Positions 48,601 to 57,619 of a DNA stretch of 64,000 nt are shown in pieces. Location of the stretch: NCBI GenBank assembly GCA_914767715.1, contig OU612074.1:17470062-17534061 (forward strand), written 5' to 3'. Position 1 is the stretch's first letter. Each line of letters opens with the position of its first letter. The notes beneath the pieces are model-generated. The model was given only the letters and a program-made list of their open reading frames with translations. It did not search any database and had not been told where the DNA came from. A program made the position numbers and the translations under genes. This DNA comes from Membranipora membranacea (taxonomy: Eukaryota; Bryozoa; Gymnolaemata; Cheilostomatida; Membraniporidae).

Positions 48601-49764
48601 ATGTTTAATCTAGTGTTAAGCCCAGGTACTCAACCCAAACACAGTATAAATTTCAAAGTGGACATTATATTGGAATTGAAGTTTGTTAGCTTGAGCTAAA
48701 GTCAAGGAAGTTGAGCTCCGCTGTCAAACACCTACACAAACCATTAGTGATTGACAATAAAAACTGAGCGCCACTTCCCTGCCCAACCAAACCCCCAACA
48801 AAGTATATTAAACATCTCAACTATGTTTTCCTTTGCATATTGTGATGTTTTTTTCTTCAGATATCAAATACTGCCGACAAAACAGCGACTAATAATGCAG
48901 ACAATGACAAACCTGAAGCTGCAGACGCTGAGCAGGTCTTCTCAGACTGGGATGACTTTGATGACTGGGACGCAACAAACAATGACAATCAATCCGATAC
49001 AACAGAAGCCATAGTACCACCTTCTAGTCAGCCGACATCACCACGTCATACCACTCCAAACTTAAACATTGACTTCACATCGAACAAGAGCTCAAATCAA
49101 AATGCTCAAAAACCATCAGGCTCAATGTCACTGAAATCATCTTTGAGTAAAAAACCAGCCACTACGCCGAAACCTAAAAAGATAAATGATGACTTTACAC
49201 AGTTAGATATCAAAGCTTCCGTAGCTGCCGCTAACAGTATCGTTAGTCACGAGGTTGATTTCTTTGCTGACATGACTCCGACCATAAAAACTACTAAAAA
49301 GTCAGAAGTTTCCAGTGGTGCAGACAAAGAAAGTAAATGTAAGTATTACGACTTACCATTTAGTATATGAAGTAAATATAATATAAATTTCTTTATAATG
49401 CACTGGTGGCCAGTCTAAGGTACAAGGCAATATTTTCATCTATCTTCTACTTGAATTGATACCAATGTAAATTTTGCATGACACTGTTTCTTGGTGAGAG
49501 CTGAGATATAATGGAGTATCTGAAGTGAGACTAAAACTCTGTTGTATGCCGGCGACAGACGCGTGCATAGTTTATCCCCTTCCCGCGGAGGATTTGTGAT
49601 TTTCTGCGACTCTATTTCAAGGTTTGTTTTTTCATGTTTTAGCCTCATCATCACCAAACGCAGAAAAGAAATCCTCTGGAGTAAACTTAGCCTTTGCTCT
49701 ACAATCAGCAGATAGTGACGCAAAAGACGGGTGGGGTGGTGAAGAGGATGGGTGGGATTGGTGA
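33666..49764 (+). CDS. SCYL3: SCY1-like pseudokinase 3 (SCYL3/PACE-1 type), complete
   Basis: Twelve exons: 33666-33854, 34788-34973, 36010-36189, 36929-37010, 40832-41015, 41426-41571, 46722-46894, 47289-47477, 47867-48008, 48376-48524, 48861-49338 and 49643-49764. All phases agree and the frame is 739 aa, close to the vertebrate protein. SCYL3 is a catalytically dead kinase-fold protein linked to Golgi/adhesion sites and ezrin. The N-terminus MGGSQSS fits N-myristoylation. The pseudokinase domain has LRHPYILKYL, then HNN (about 130-132) in place of HRD and WKLGRLD (146-152) in place of DFG. A helical HEAT-like region follows (about 250-440), then a disordered tail with a Lys/Arg/Pro-rich patch (exon 9), the conserved FFADMTP (674-680) and a Trp/acidic end GWGGEEDGWDW. 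Intron 4 (3.8 kb) is swollen by nested transposons; intron 6 (5.1 kb) contains an opposite-strand gene. Confidence 0.95.
36431..36495. repeat. Fragment related to the 53650-53775 hairpin family
   Basis: It has AAGTTTGATCCAGTTTGC followed by GGAGTTGCTCC and GCCGCAGGCA, the same elements in similar order as one arm of the hairpin at 53650-53775. It lies in SCYL3 intron 3. The evidence is short matches only. Confidence 0.4.
37184..37400 (+). repeat. tRNA-derived SINE family 2, copy 1
   Basis: A B-box-like GGTTCGAATCCC (about 37220-37231) is followed by CACTGCAGT and a body containing GTGCTCC, CCTGCAAACAGAGAGCAA and TGGCGCAG. The same string of motifs occurs on the minus strand at 43008-43215. 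It lies in SCYL3 intron 4, just before the hAT-type element. The A-box part is degenerate. Confidence 0.75.
37647..37893 (-). repeat. 3' LTR of the gag-only element
   Basis: 247 bp, TG at 37647 and CA at 37893, preceded by target repeat CTTAC. On the element's own strand it is downstream of gag. The purine-rich GTAAGGGCA just inside it is a weak polypurine-tract candidate. Confidence 0.9.
38163..39449 (-). CDS. Gag-like protein with CCHC zinc knuckles (retrotransposon)
   Basis: An uninterrupted 428-codon frame; a second in-frame Met at residue 9 could be the true start. The N-terminal half is a helical, Trp-containing capsid-type region of the Ty3/Gypsy-like gag sort (HFEHDESEYVKL, RLEGLSRQC-like segment near 150). 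The middle is charged and low in complexity. The C-terminal part has two good knuckles (CYICHKNDHIARYC and CFRCQRMSHHQQDC, both C-x2-C-x4-H-x4-C) and a third in which His is replaced by Leu (CRFCLREGLSARDC). It should bind the element's RNA and assemble particles. No frameshift site or pol frame follows; the 3' LTR lies 270 bp beyond the stop. The intact frame agrees with near-identical LTRs. Confidence 0.88.
   Translation of the reverse strand: MYRLYTGAMASIFASLPVFVVDSSNVHGSFKRWSVEFNLALRMKSIELGYDIEEVTTGTGGSRVTEKVRVPRFGEDAKLASLLWCMGSDAREVVSSLGVDLFSTSLEFIDVWNLLREHFEHDESEYVKLDKFVTCQQLDNEDERAYLLRVEGLSRQCDFSGGNVRERFALLIAVRGLRNSKLKFEMMADDELNWVKNNKVLRARLAAQESLNALNRSDPTYALSESKQVPAKIPVKVEVHAESSVVCDPINVVPNVTVIQAHVGEVKCRPHRERSDESSVSNTYHDAYNHSNRGSDNKRFCSDNHRYNGDGGSDHDDYPSPDRERRYVSHSSSQHSGCYICHKNDHIARYCPEGGCFRCQRMSHHQQDCTDVYRCRFCLREGLSARDCSCRVNGSSDQRYKERTKRKSCDDRSPSRQSSGSSDSNWWR
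39798..40044 (-). repeat. 5' LTR of the gag-only element
   Basis: 247 bp, near-identical to the other LTR, followed on the plus strand by target repeat CTTAC (40045-40049). It should carry the element's promoter, reading leftward. About 350 bp of leader separate it from the gag start. Confidence 0.9.
42612..46325 (-). CDS. Ankyrin-repeat protein, complete, nested antisense in SCYL3 intron 6
   Basis: Three minus-strand exons, 45755-46325, 43284-43418 and 42612-42877, join in phase to 323 aa. The whole gene lies between SCYL3 exons 6 and 7 on the opposite strand. The N-terminal ~55 residues are helical. Three ankyrin-type repeats follow: GYTILHRAIKNDHIDLVEAIL (start ~60), VTPLHVAARVGSIRSVNAIL (~97) and a divergent QTPLEWVTEVS...IKAIL (~140). 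The second half (exons 2-3) is charged, Lys-rich and probably a coiled or disordered tail ending SADYNKWLTKPI. No signal peptide or membrane segment is seen, so it is probably an intracellular adaptor. I do not recognise the family. An (AT)n run sits in the polypyrimidine region before exon 3, which could weaken that acceptor. Confidence 0.85.
42896..42923. repeat. (AT)n microsatellite
   Basis: About 14 uninterrupted AT units, starting 18 bp upstream (minus strand) of the last exon of the ankyrin-repeat gene. Length variation here could affect branch-point or acceptor use. Confidence 0.9.
43008..43215 (-). repeat. tRNA-derived SINE family 2, copy 2
   Basis: On the minus strand: tRNA-like head with an A-box-like stretch (GTTCCGTTGGTTGGAGCACC), B box GGTTCGGATCCC, then CACTGCAGT and the body motifs GTGCTCC, CCTGCAAACAGAGAGCAA and TGGCGCAG shared with 37184-37400. 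It ends near a TTTTAATCA tail in both copies. It lies in intron 2 of the ankyrin-repeat gene, in the same orientation. Confidence 0.8.
43773..43895 (+). repeat. Dispersed repeat, copy B
   Basis: Same ordered blocks as 33408-33570 (TGAACCCAAATGCC, CCATGGGATG, GGCACGCCCCTTA, GATGTAAGTTG). It sits in the first intron of the ankyrin gene and SCYL3 intron 6, next to a run of C at about 43696-43706. Confidence 0.65.
43912..44477. repeat. MITE-like element with long inverted arms, family X copy 1
   Basis: Outer arms (43912-44050 and about 44330-44477) are close reverse complements beginning CAGAGTAAGGATATACAGAG. The core contains a second inverted pair around ATAGATTTACATGTGA (44090-44160). No coding capacity. 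A related but rearranged copy follows at 44826-45258. Confidence 0.75.
44826..45258. repeat. Family X copy 2, with internal hairpin
   Basis: It starts with CAGATTAAGGATATACAGAG and shares several blocks with copy 1, including CACTTCAATGATAG-like, ATTCATTCTATATTTATCC-like and TTTTTTGCTAGGATACATAGGCT. Its right part is a strong hairpin: arms 45109-45150 and 45211-45250 around a 60-bp loop, starting CCAGGTTTTTAAA and ending AAAAACCTGG. Confidence 0.65.
45316..45572. repeat. Hairpin MITE, about 115-bp arms
   Basis: Arms 45316-45431 and about 45457-45572 are close reverse complements (outer CTATTTGCTTTGCAATTCT, inner CTATTACCGGTAGGGG) with only a ~25-bp centre. It lies just downstream of exon 1 of the ankyrin gene. 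Transcripts crossing it, in either direction, would fold into a long double-stranded stem. Confidence 0.85.
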
Positions 49765-50981
49765 GCATTGAGAGCCCAAGTCTTAATACTGACAGCTCAA
49801 TGTGTAAGAGACGTTCCTTTTGATACACATGTACAAGCATTTGACAATTGGCAATTTTGAGTTGAACATAGATGTCCTAAAACATGATGGAAATTACACT
49901 CTTAGATTCTTCAGTTTCTTAGGATTCTGAACTTTGTTACAAATGTAACCAAAGATGAGGTCCGTTTTGCTTAGCTGTTTTTTTTTCTTATTGAATTGGG
50001 CTTACATTTACTTTCTTCAAAACTCATATATTTTGCATATCCAAATCCTTTTGCTTTTTTGATGTATATAGGACTATATCGAAAACTGTATCATTCATTC
50101 ATGATTGTATTATTTATATATTGTAATTATGTTTGTTCTTTACGCTAAATCATAGAGTTGGGAATTAAACTCCCCAACCACATGATAGAAGAATAAAACT
50201 AAATTTCGGAGTTATCTTCTCAGTTTAAAAGTGTATATAACTCCAGGCTCTCTGGATCTCACTCGTGGGGCTACAGACTTCAACATTTTACTTCATAACC
50301 ATCGCTTCACATTTCATACTGTAAAGGATGGATGTGCATGGCTTGCTAAGGTAAGGCCAGATGAGATAATCTTTTTTTGTCCTGGTTCCCATCAATTTAC
50401 TTGACTTGTTCTGTGTAAGTGAAGCTTCTGTTGAAATATTTTTTGTAAGAAAACTTTTTTGGAAATTAATCTTAATCTCAATCTGTGGAATGTTTGAGAG
50501 GGATAGAACCTACACACCTACGTACCTTCTATACCTGGGTCGTTATCATAATAAGTATTTGTTGAATACCGCAATTTGTATTGAGATGTTGTTCTGGCTT
50601 ATTTATTCATCACACAACAATATACTTCAAACCTAGGTTAAAACACACTCTCCGAAAAAAAAAATGATATTGCAGAACGATCGAGGTAAAAGATGCTAAA
50701 CGATACATAATTTATTAGGAATGCTAAAAGACGTTTATGTCATCAATACATGTGAAAATGGTACATTTGTGATATTGTACACTACCTGTTTCATTAGTGC
50801 AATGCAAGGACGGATTTATAGGTAGGTTTAACAATGATCTTTTGTTTAATGAATAAGCTACAAGGTTTTATTTTATTCTCATAAATATTATATTATATTA
50901 TAATTATAATATAACAAACATTACTAATAGATAAATACAAGCCATTTAATCTACGATGTTACGTCAAATCTTCCCCGATTA
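49765..50981. other. Intergenic between convergent SCYL3 and receptor gene
   Basis: Tail-to-tail spacer holding both 3' UTRs. A polyadenylation signal for SCYL3 is at 50192-50197. Minus-strand AATAAA-type sites near 50868-50876 could serve the receptor gene. No other gene seen. Confidence 0.6.
50192..50197 (+). terminator. Candidate poly(A) signal of SCYL3
   Basis: AATAAA 428 bp beyond the SCYL3 stop codon. It is the clearest canonical hexamer after the gene that I noticed. Transcript ends are not visible from sequence. Confidence 0.45.
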
Positions 50982-53900
50982 CTATTTAATACTTCTGTGG
51001 TGCCGACATGTCATTATAAAAATAAGCAGTAAGATCGTTCCTTTGAGGTAAGCAATGATCGAGTAGAGCCACCAAAAGGAAACACTTCGGACATCGGGAG
51101 TGAAATTGTCGTCAGCAAAAGAAGCAATCAACAAGCTGCTGTCCATAACAAATAGTGTGGCGAAGACAGCAGCTGGTACTGTCTCCTTACCAGCTTTCTT
51201 CTTCAGCACCCCAATGGTGTGCTCAGACTTGTATCGAATCACAAAGACAAAAATGACAGCGGTTAAAATTGTCAGCGCCGACAAAGTTATAATGGGATAC
51301 CCAAAGAAATACGAGTTGATATTGAGTTTTCTCGTAAGGAAACAGCTCTTTTCCTGGGCGTAAATATCAAACAATATTGTACTGAAGCTCATGTCAGGTT
51401 CCACGCCAAGTTTCCAATAAACTAAGACAGCACAAACTATAAATGATGGGAACACTGAAGATAAACACATGATAATAACGTGAGTATAAGAAGAAGCAGA
51501 CGGAGCAACTCTAAGGAATTCTTTGAGGACAACAGCACAAAATGCGGCCATGGCTGTGAAGATAGCCAGCCACAGATAATGAGTAGCTAACCCAAAAGCC
51601 AGACATGCGCTTATGTTTTCTGTTGCTAGGCTGAGAGGCAGATAGAACATAACAACGCTCGAGATTCCACTCAAAATCAGAATAAAAGTCAAAAGCTTGG
51701 TGATTGGGTTTCTCCCTATTTTTGTATCTGGATGTAAGAATAAACCCAAAGTGCACAAGATTCCGACGAGTTCAAGAAGAGTGGCTGACGTCTCCACACC
51801 AATCAACATGGTTGCTATTTGTCTCTCTACTTCCAAGTTTTGCAGGACAGGTTTTTCCTGTTGTGGCGATCCCAATTGGCACATTTTAATAACATCATCA
51901 ATACAATGAAGTGAGTACATGATTGGCGGCACCGTCTGATCCAATGAATGAGCGGAGAAATTACTCCCTTGACGCGTCAGCGTTAAATTTCCTCCGAAAT
52001 CAGCAATATTCCCAGAAGCACAAGATATTAGTGACTGTGTATCACCCCTACATAGATTAAATTTCACTAAGGAGTGTAAAAAGTTATGCTCAGACTCAGA
52101 GCAGTTAATGCACACATCGATCCTACTGACCATCACCTTATTTGCTTGGTCAGTCCAGACGAAGGAACTTCTTGCAACTAAACCATCTGTTGGTGAGAAT
52201 ACAGCAGCACTTCTTGGTGCAGGGGCCGCCGGTATGATCCCGAGTTCACTCATATTTCTGTCGTGTTGCTGCATGTAGCATCCAATTGGAACCACATCTA
52301 GCTCTGGGAATGTAGAGCATTTGTAACAATGAGGACTGGAGTACTTTTCTCGAGAATATGTACGGATATCGAGTTTGTACGTTCCACAGGGCTGGTCGGG
52401 CTCAGGAGTGGAGCAGCTACAGACATCGGCAGTACAATCTGATGACTGAACGTCATCTGGTACAGTAGTATACCGACAGCACTGTCCGTCTGGAATACAT
52501 TAATGAGATGAATTATCAAAACATAAATATTGATGAGACGAATTCAAATCTTGTTAATTTTATTACTAGTGCATTTTTTCTTTGGCCTCTCTGGTTTTCC
52601 TTATTTTTCAAGTTATTTGTCCTGTCAGTGTCACTGTATGAAAAATATTTGTAAAGATGATTGTAGATTGGCAATAAAAATATATAAGAAAAGAATTAGC
52701 ACCAAAGTTAAGAATTACACCTTCACTTGCCAACTTTTATGCTAGGAGATTCATAACCACAGTATACGTGCTATAAGTGTTTGTGCAAACCAAAATGTCA
52801 TGTAACAACATAATTGCTGGGATATTCCCTGTAGAATACTCTTATCTCAGAAATTAATTATGAATCGTACATATTTTAGATATACATGAAATATACATTG
52901 TCTTGCTGTCCATGTTTCGAAATATAATTTCATTCCAAATATTCAGTGAGATAAAACAGCACTATATAAACATTTTATCGTGATTTTCTTGACAGCATAA
53001 AACCAAATGCTATCCTTTAATTATCGCTTATTGTCAAGCGTAACTTGCAACTATATAAATAGTAAATGTGTTAAAGTCAAACGGTTTTAATAACTTAGTT
53101 TAAACTGTAAATATTTATAAAATATCAAATATTAAATATTGCTATGACGAAATCACTACGATGAAGATGACTCATAGGTTTCTGACACGTGCTGAGACAC
53201 GTGTCACACTGACTTCAAGATTACACTACTGATATATATGTATCTCAGATCTGTAGAGGAAAATTTGGTTTAAGTTCCTTGCTAGTACCCATCACCAATT
53301 TTAAAACTCTCCTCCAGGTCTCCACACCAAATTCGATCTGAAGATACTTAGGCTATGTGAATTAATTCCTGCTCAAATGGTCATGTGATACACCAGCAGA
53401 TGTATCATGTGATACACCAGCAGATGTATCATGTGATACACCAGCAGATGTATCATGTGATACACCAGCAGATGTATCATGTGATACACCAGCAGATGTA
53501 TCATGTGATACACCAGCAGATGTATCATGTGATACACCAGCAGATGTATCATGTGATCAGAGTTTCCTCAAAGTAATCATGGCAACCTTCTTCAATTTTA
53601 ATTAAAATCCTATGTACTTTCTAGACTCCAAACTCCACAGACTTAGAACAAGTTTGATCCAGTTTGCCTGCATACCAGCTGCTCCCCTTCCACTGGTCAT
53701 GCTGCAGGCTTTTTGCCTGCGGTGTGACCAGAGGAGTGTGAGCAACTCCGAATGCAGGCATATTTGATCAAAATTGGTATACCTCAGATCTAGAAGAGTC
53801 AACGCCGCTAAGGCTGCCCAGTAACAGAGTATAAACACTTACCTCTTTCCAATTCATCTATGAGCTTCTCGACCTCTTCCGGGTCAGCTGACCTCAATGT

Positions 53901-55728
53901 GCTGACGTCGAAGGTGCTGTTACTCAGGCTACACTGTTGCCTGGATGGCCAGTAAGCTATGTCCGTATTGTTTGCGTCGTTACACATGGCACAAAATATG
54001 TTGAGATAGGTGATATCTTTAGCCTGTACAAGCTGTTGCTTGTATATTTGGTCCATTCCTACCTCACACCTTCTTCTGACAGGGTCATCCTCCCAACCTA
54101 TATTTAACAGATAGATTTCACACTATGAATGTAGGCGTTAATCTGTATGAAGTTGTATAAGTGTATGCCTCGAAGCAATACCTGTGTCTTGTGAAGTGGT
54201 TAATTTCCAGCGCCTTCACCTAAAGACACTGGTACATATTCATATCATAGCAATGCCTTTAATGCATCCCAGTAGGCAGAGATCCAACATCGAGAAACCT
54301 GCTGACTTTGAAAGTCAACAGAAAAGGGTGTGAAGTCAGCACTTGTTTATTGCGTATATACAAGATTTCAATTTGGAAAGCAATGCACATTATGAAATTT
54401 GCGCATGAGTGACTTTTTACTGCTGCATAAACATGGATTTTTGTTCATATACAACCAGGTACTAAGACCCTTAATCCTGTATCACTCAGGATGTGTTATC
54501 AGCTGTACACACTTAACGACTAGCAAAAGAGGCCGTAGTAATATAAAGTTTGGCAGCTAGTTCTGCTGTAGTTGTGCAACATCTACGCACAAAATGATCC
54601 CCTCTGCTCATCTATGAGGTATTCATGGGTATGCTGAGGCTAATACCTACCTGAAGGGCATGAGACGATATACTGATAGGAGAGACCATTAATGACCTCA
54701 CAGCGAGTTCTCTTTCTCATACTGGGAGCTGGATTCTTTATCACTTCAGTAGTACCTTCAAACTGTAAGTAGACAACAATAACAACACAGAACACGATTT
54801 TTGTTAACTGTAGCATTGCCTTCCCAGAGCAACCAGTGTCAAGATGAATCATTTGATTCTGACTCGAGAATTTAATTGAATTGCATATTGTAATTTTTTA
54901 AGGTGCTCATAGAAGCAGCAAATTGGAAATTTCTCTCATCAATAGTCCAAGACAATACTTGTCACTTAGAATGCCAAGCATTTGGAATTGTATCCTATGT
55001 ACATGTTAAATGTTATCCCTTACTAATTTTCTAGAATAAGCAGCACATGCAAGCCATGTTTATATTCAGCTATGCCCCCTAATTACTTTCTACAGCATTG
55101 ACAGTACTTATTGATGAGTTGTTCGATGAGTAAATTGATCTAATAAGCGAACAAACTCAGTGATACTATCTGTGCCAACACTTACCGTTTCGTTTCTAGC
55201 GTTGCAAAGTTGCTTGTAATCATAACAGCAGCTTCCAGTGTACAAACAGAACGGGTGGCAGAGACATCGAGCGCCCTCTGGTGAGCGAGCCTCTTCACAT
55301 CCTCTATTCACGCATGATATCATCGCAGCGTTACATGAGTGCAAGTTAAACGAATCTTCATCATTATAGTTCAGTACATAATAGTCATCATCATTGCGCT
55401 TGACACGATCATGAAAGTTGGATTCCTTCACTTAAAAACGAAAAGAAATTCATTGATTATTGGGATGCAAATGCTATTTCCAACTCTCAGACTCGCAGAA
55501 GATCTAAGAATTTTTTAAAATACCATTGATAAGAAATGTGTTTTAACAAAGTGCCAATACCAATATTATTAAGTCTATGGCCAAAGGTCGTAAGGAAAAA
55601 AGAATTTCTGATTAATTAATTTGAATCGTATATAACTTACCCTTCTTTATAGAGTTTGCATCTACTGTGCTCCACAAGAATAAATCGAACATTGATGCCA
55701 CTAGAATAATGTAAAACAATTTCATCAT
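50982..55728 (-). CDS. Secretin/adhesion-like seven-transmembrane receptor with somatomedin B domain
   Basis: Five minus-strand exons, 55641-55728, 55186-55430, 54651-54762, 53843-54097 and 50982-52489, join in phase to 735 aa. Signal peptide at residues 1-24 (MMKLFYIILVASMFDLF, ending TVDA). A somatomedin B-like module at about 62-105 shows the RGCEE, CLCHPFC and SCCYDYKQLC signature with one cysteine more than the usual eight. A long cysteine-rich ectodomain with N-glycosylation sequons follows. Seven hydrophobic segments run from about 460 to 728; segment 3 (CLAFGLATHYLWLAIFTAM) has the family B pattern. I see no GPS-type autoproteolysis motif, as in Methuselah-type receptors. It probably senses an extracellular peptide or matrix ligand and couples to G proteins; ligand unknown. 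Most of the receptor is in one 1.5-kb exon. Its start is 1.9 kb from the divergent P450 start. Confidence 0.88.
53382..53557. repeat. 24-bp minisatellite, about 7.3 identical units
   Basis: Seven full, apparently identical 24-bp units plus a partial one (CATGTGATACACCAGCAGAT + GTAT). Each unit contains the inverted pair TGATACA/TGTATCA across unit borders, so each can fold as a small hairpin. It lies in an intron of the receptor gene (between exons at 50982-52489 and 53843-54097). It is open in one frame only because the unit is a multiple of three. Confidence 0.95.
53650..53775. repeat. Hairpin element with GTTTGATCCAGTTTGCCTGCAT-type arms
   Basis: The outer arm TTGATCCAGTTTGCCTGCAT pairs imperfectly with the right end (ATGCAGGCATATTTGATCAA). 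An inner GCTGCTCC...CTGGTCA pairs with TGACCAGAGGAG...AGCAAC. Fragments of the family recur near 36431 and 60630. It is intronic in the receptor gene. Confidence 0.7.
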
Positions 55729-57619
55729 GATACCCTTATATTGGTGTCAACAGGAATCTAGCGCTGACGGCTTCAGGGATATCTGTAACTGATGGCTGCT
55801 GAGATAACTGTTACTGATAGCTTCTGGGATATCTGTTACTGATGGCTGCTGGGATATCTTGCGATGATGGATTCTGGGATACCTGGTGCTGATGGCTGCT
55901 GGGATATCTAGCAGTGATGATTACTGGGTACCTGATGGTGATGGCTGCTTTAAGATGAATGTTGAGAGCTGGCTATTGCTTCTGTTATATATCTCATTTT
56001 ATTCTGCTGATAATTGTCCCTGATATTTGTGTCACTGAGTAATAGCGTGAATAATAAAATCAATACAAACCTGACATTCTAATATTTATATCCAATGTTG
56101 TTGGTTTCTCTAACTCTATCTTGGAGGACAAAGCACTCAAAGGCAGCGCACCAATCCTCTTCACTTCACACATTTCCACATGACTTGCATAAGTCAAATC
56201 TTTAAATTGGAGTCATTTGCAATCTATCCACGTGGGTTAGGAATAATACATTGAACGTAAGCAAGCGCTCTGATTAGCACATCATTATATACATGTACGT
56301 TACTCCCTGTGTTAATTTCTTAGATCTCATCAACCCTCAAAGGTTACACAAGCCTGCAGAGTGTGGAGATAATTTGTTTTCCTCATTTCTCTTTCTATTT
56401 CAAAGGCAAATTCAAATCCATTGAGGGTTATTAAGAAATTATTATTAAATTATTACTACTTCTCGGGAGAGCTTGAACTTTGATATGGTTGTGTGATCGG
56501 AAGTTTCTAAAAATTACATGTTGATGAGGTCACCAATACGCACAGAAAACTTATAAAACTCCTTTTACATCAACTATAACATACGGCATATGCGTGAAGA
56601 TCGATTAAGTCTGTTGAAAGATTCACGACTTTAAGTCACTTTCCGTATGTCTATATGGATATGTATGACACATCTCTCGTCTTGGAGATATTCAACAAAC
56701 AATAATACTAAAGCCTTCCATAAAACAAAATATGAATTGCTGAAACTCGCTTGGGCTGCCCTTTTGGAGGCATTTCACCACAGTGTAATTCTCACAGTGA
56801 TGTGCAGGATAGATCTATTTTGGATGATGATTAGTTGATACTCTTCAGAGAGGGATCTAACTCAAATTACTTTCTTCAACTGTACACTGTTTGTAAGTTG
56901 ATTGAGTTGAGTATGTGTTGTGGTATCATTTAAGACAGGGGTTAGTGCTAAGATGACCATTACTTACCACACCTACAATGTGCATCATGTAAATGTTAAG
57001 TCATCCCAGCTACGAGAAATATCTCCTCCGACTCACCAAGAAATAGCATAATTTCCATTTATATGTTGAGAAAATCTGAAAAGAAACAAAGAGGTTAATT
57101 CTACGCATTTCCCAAGGATCACTTAAAAACCGAGATAGTTTTTGCTGTTGATGGACAAAATAGAAGAACTAGGCCTGACCTGAAGAGGGATCAAGGCCGA
57201 AGTAGAGGGGGGCAATTCAAGGAGGGAAACACGGATCACACTTGGTCTACCTCATACTAAAGTTCAAAGTTCAAACAACCCATTAAAGACGATAATAATA
57301 ACTTAATCCTGCTGAGAAATAGAGAAATTGCTGTGAGCTGACATTTACATTTTTACGCTAGTCTGTTATCTGCCTTCTTGTGTGCTGTCATATCTTGTGC
57401 ATCTCATTGCCAAGCTCATATCCTGTTGTTACAGACTAGTAGCATGATCTGGTGCATCTTAACTTTCTTTTTTATTCTAAAATTTCCCATTTAGCTGCTT
57501 CGAAAAGTTTATATTCCAGAACATCCTCACTAATTTCAGATGCATTTTCTAAACTGTTTTTTAATGTTCATTTATGTTACAGCTTGGAAAGGAAGTAAAC
57601 TGAGCAGTTTATCACATCA
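55729..57619. promoter_or_regulatory. Shared upstream region of divergent receptor and P450 genes
   Basis: The 1.9-kb head-to-head spacer must contain both promoters. A tandem repeat occupies 55762-55948, immediately upstream of the receptor start. I could not place transcription starts, and nothing else recognisable was found. Confidence 0.45.
55762..55948. repeat. Degenerate tandem repeat of about 30 bp
   Basis: About six units built on GATGGCTGCTGGGATATCTG with substitutions and small length changes. It starts some 35 bp upstream of the receptor ATG, so it would fall in the 5' UTR or core promoter of that gene. Confidence 0.8.

Noticed and set aside
53382-53557. CRISPR-like array
   Set aside because: The repeat units are directly contiguous with no spacers, and the window is eukaryotic.
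53385-53576. Open frame with an eight-residue repeat
   Set aside because: It is only the translation of the 24-bp intronic minisatellite, whose unit length is divisible by three.
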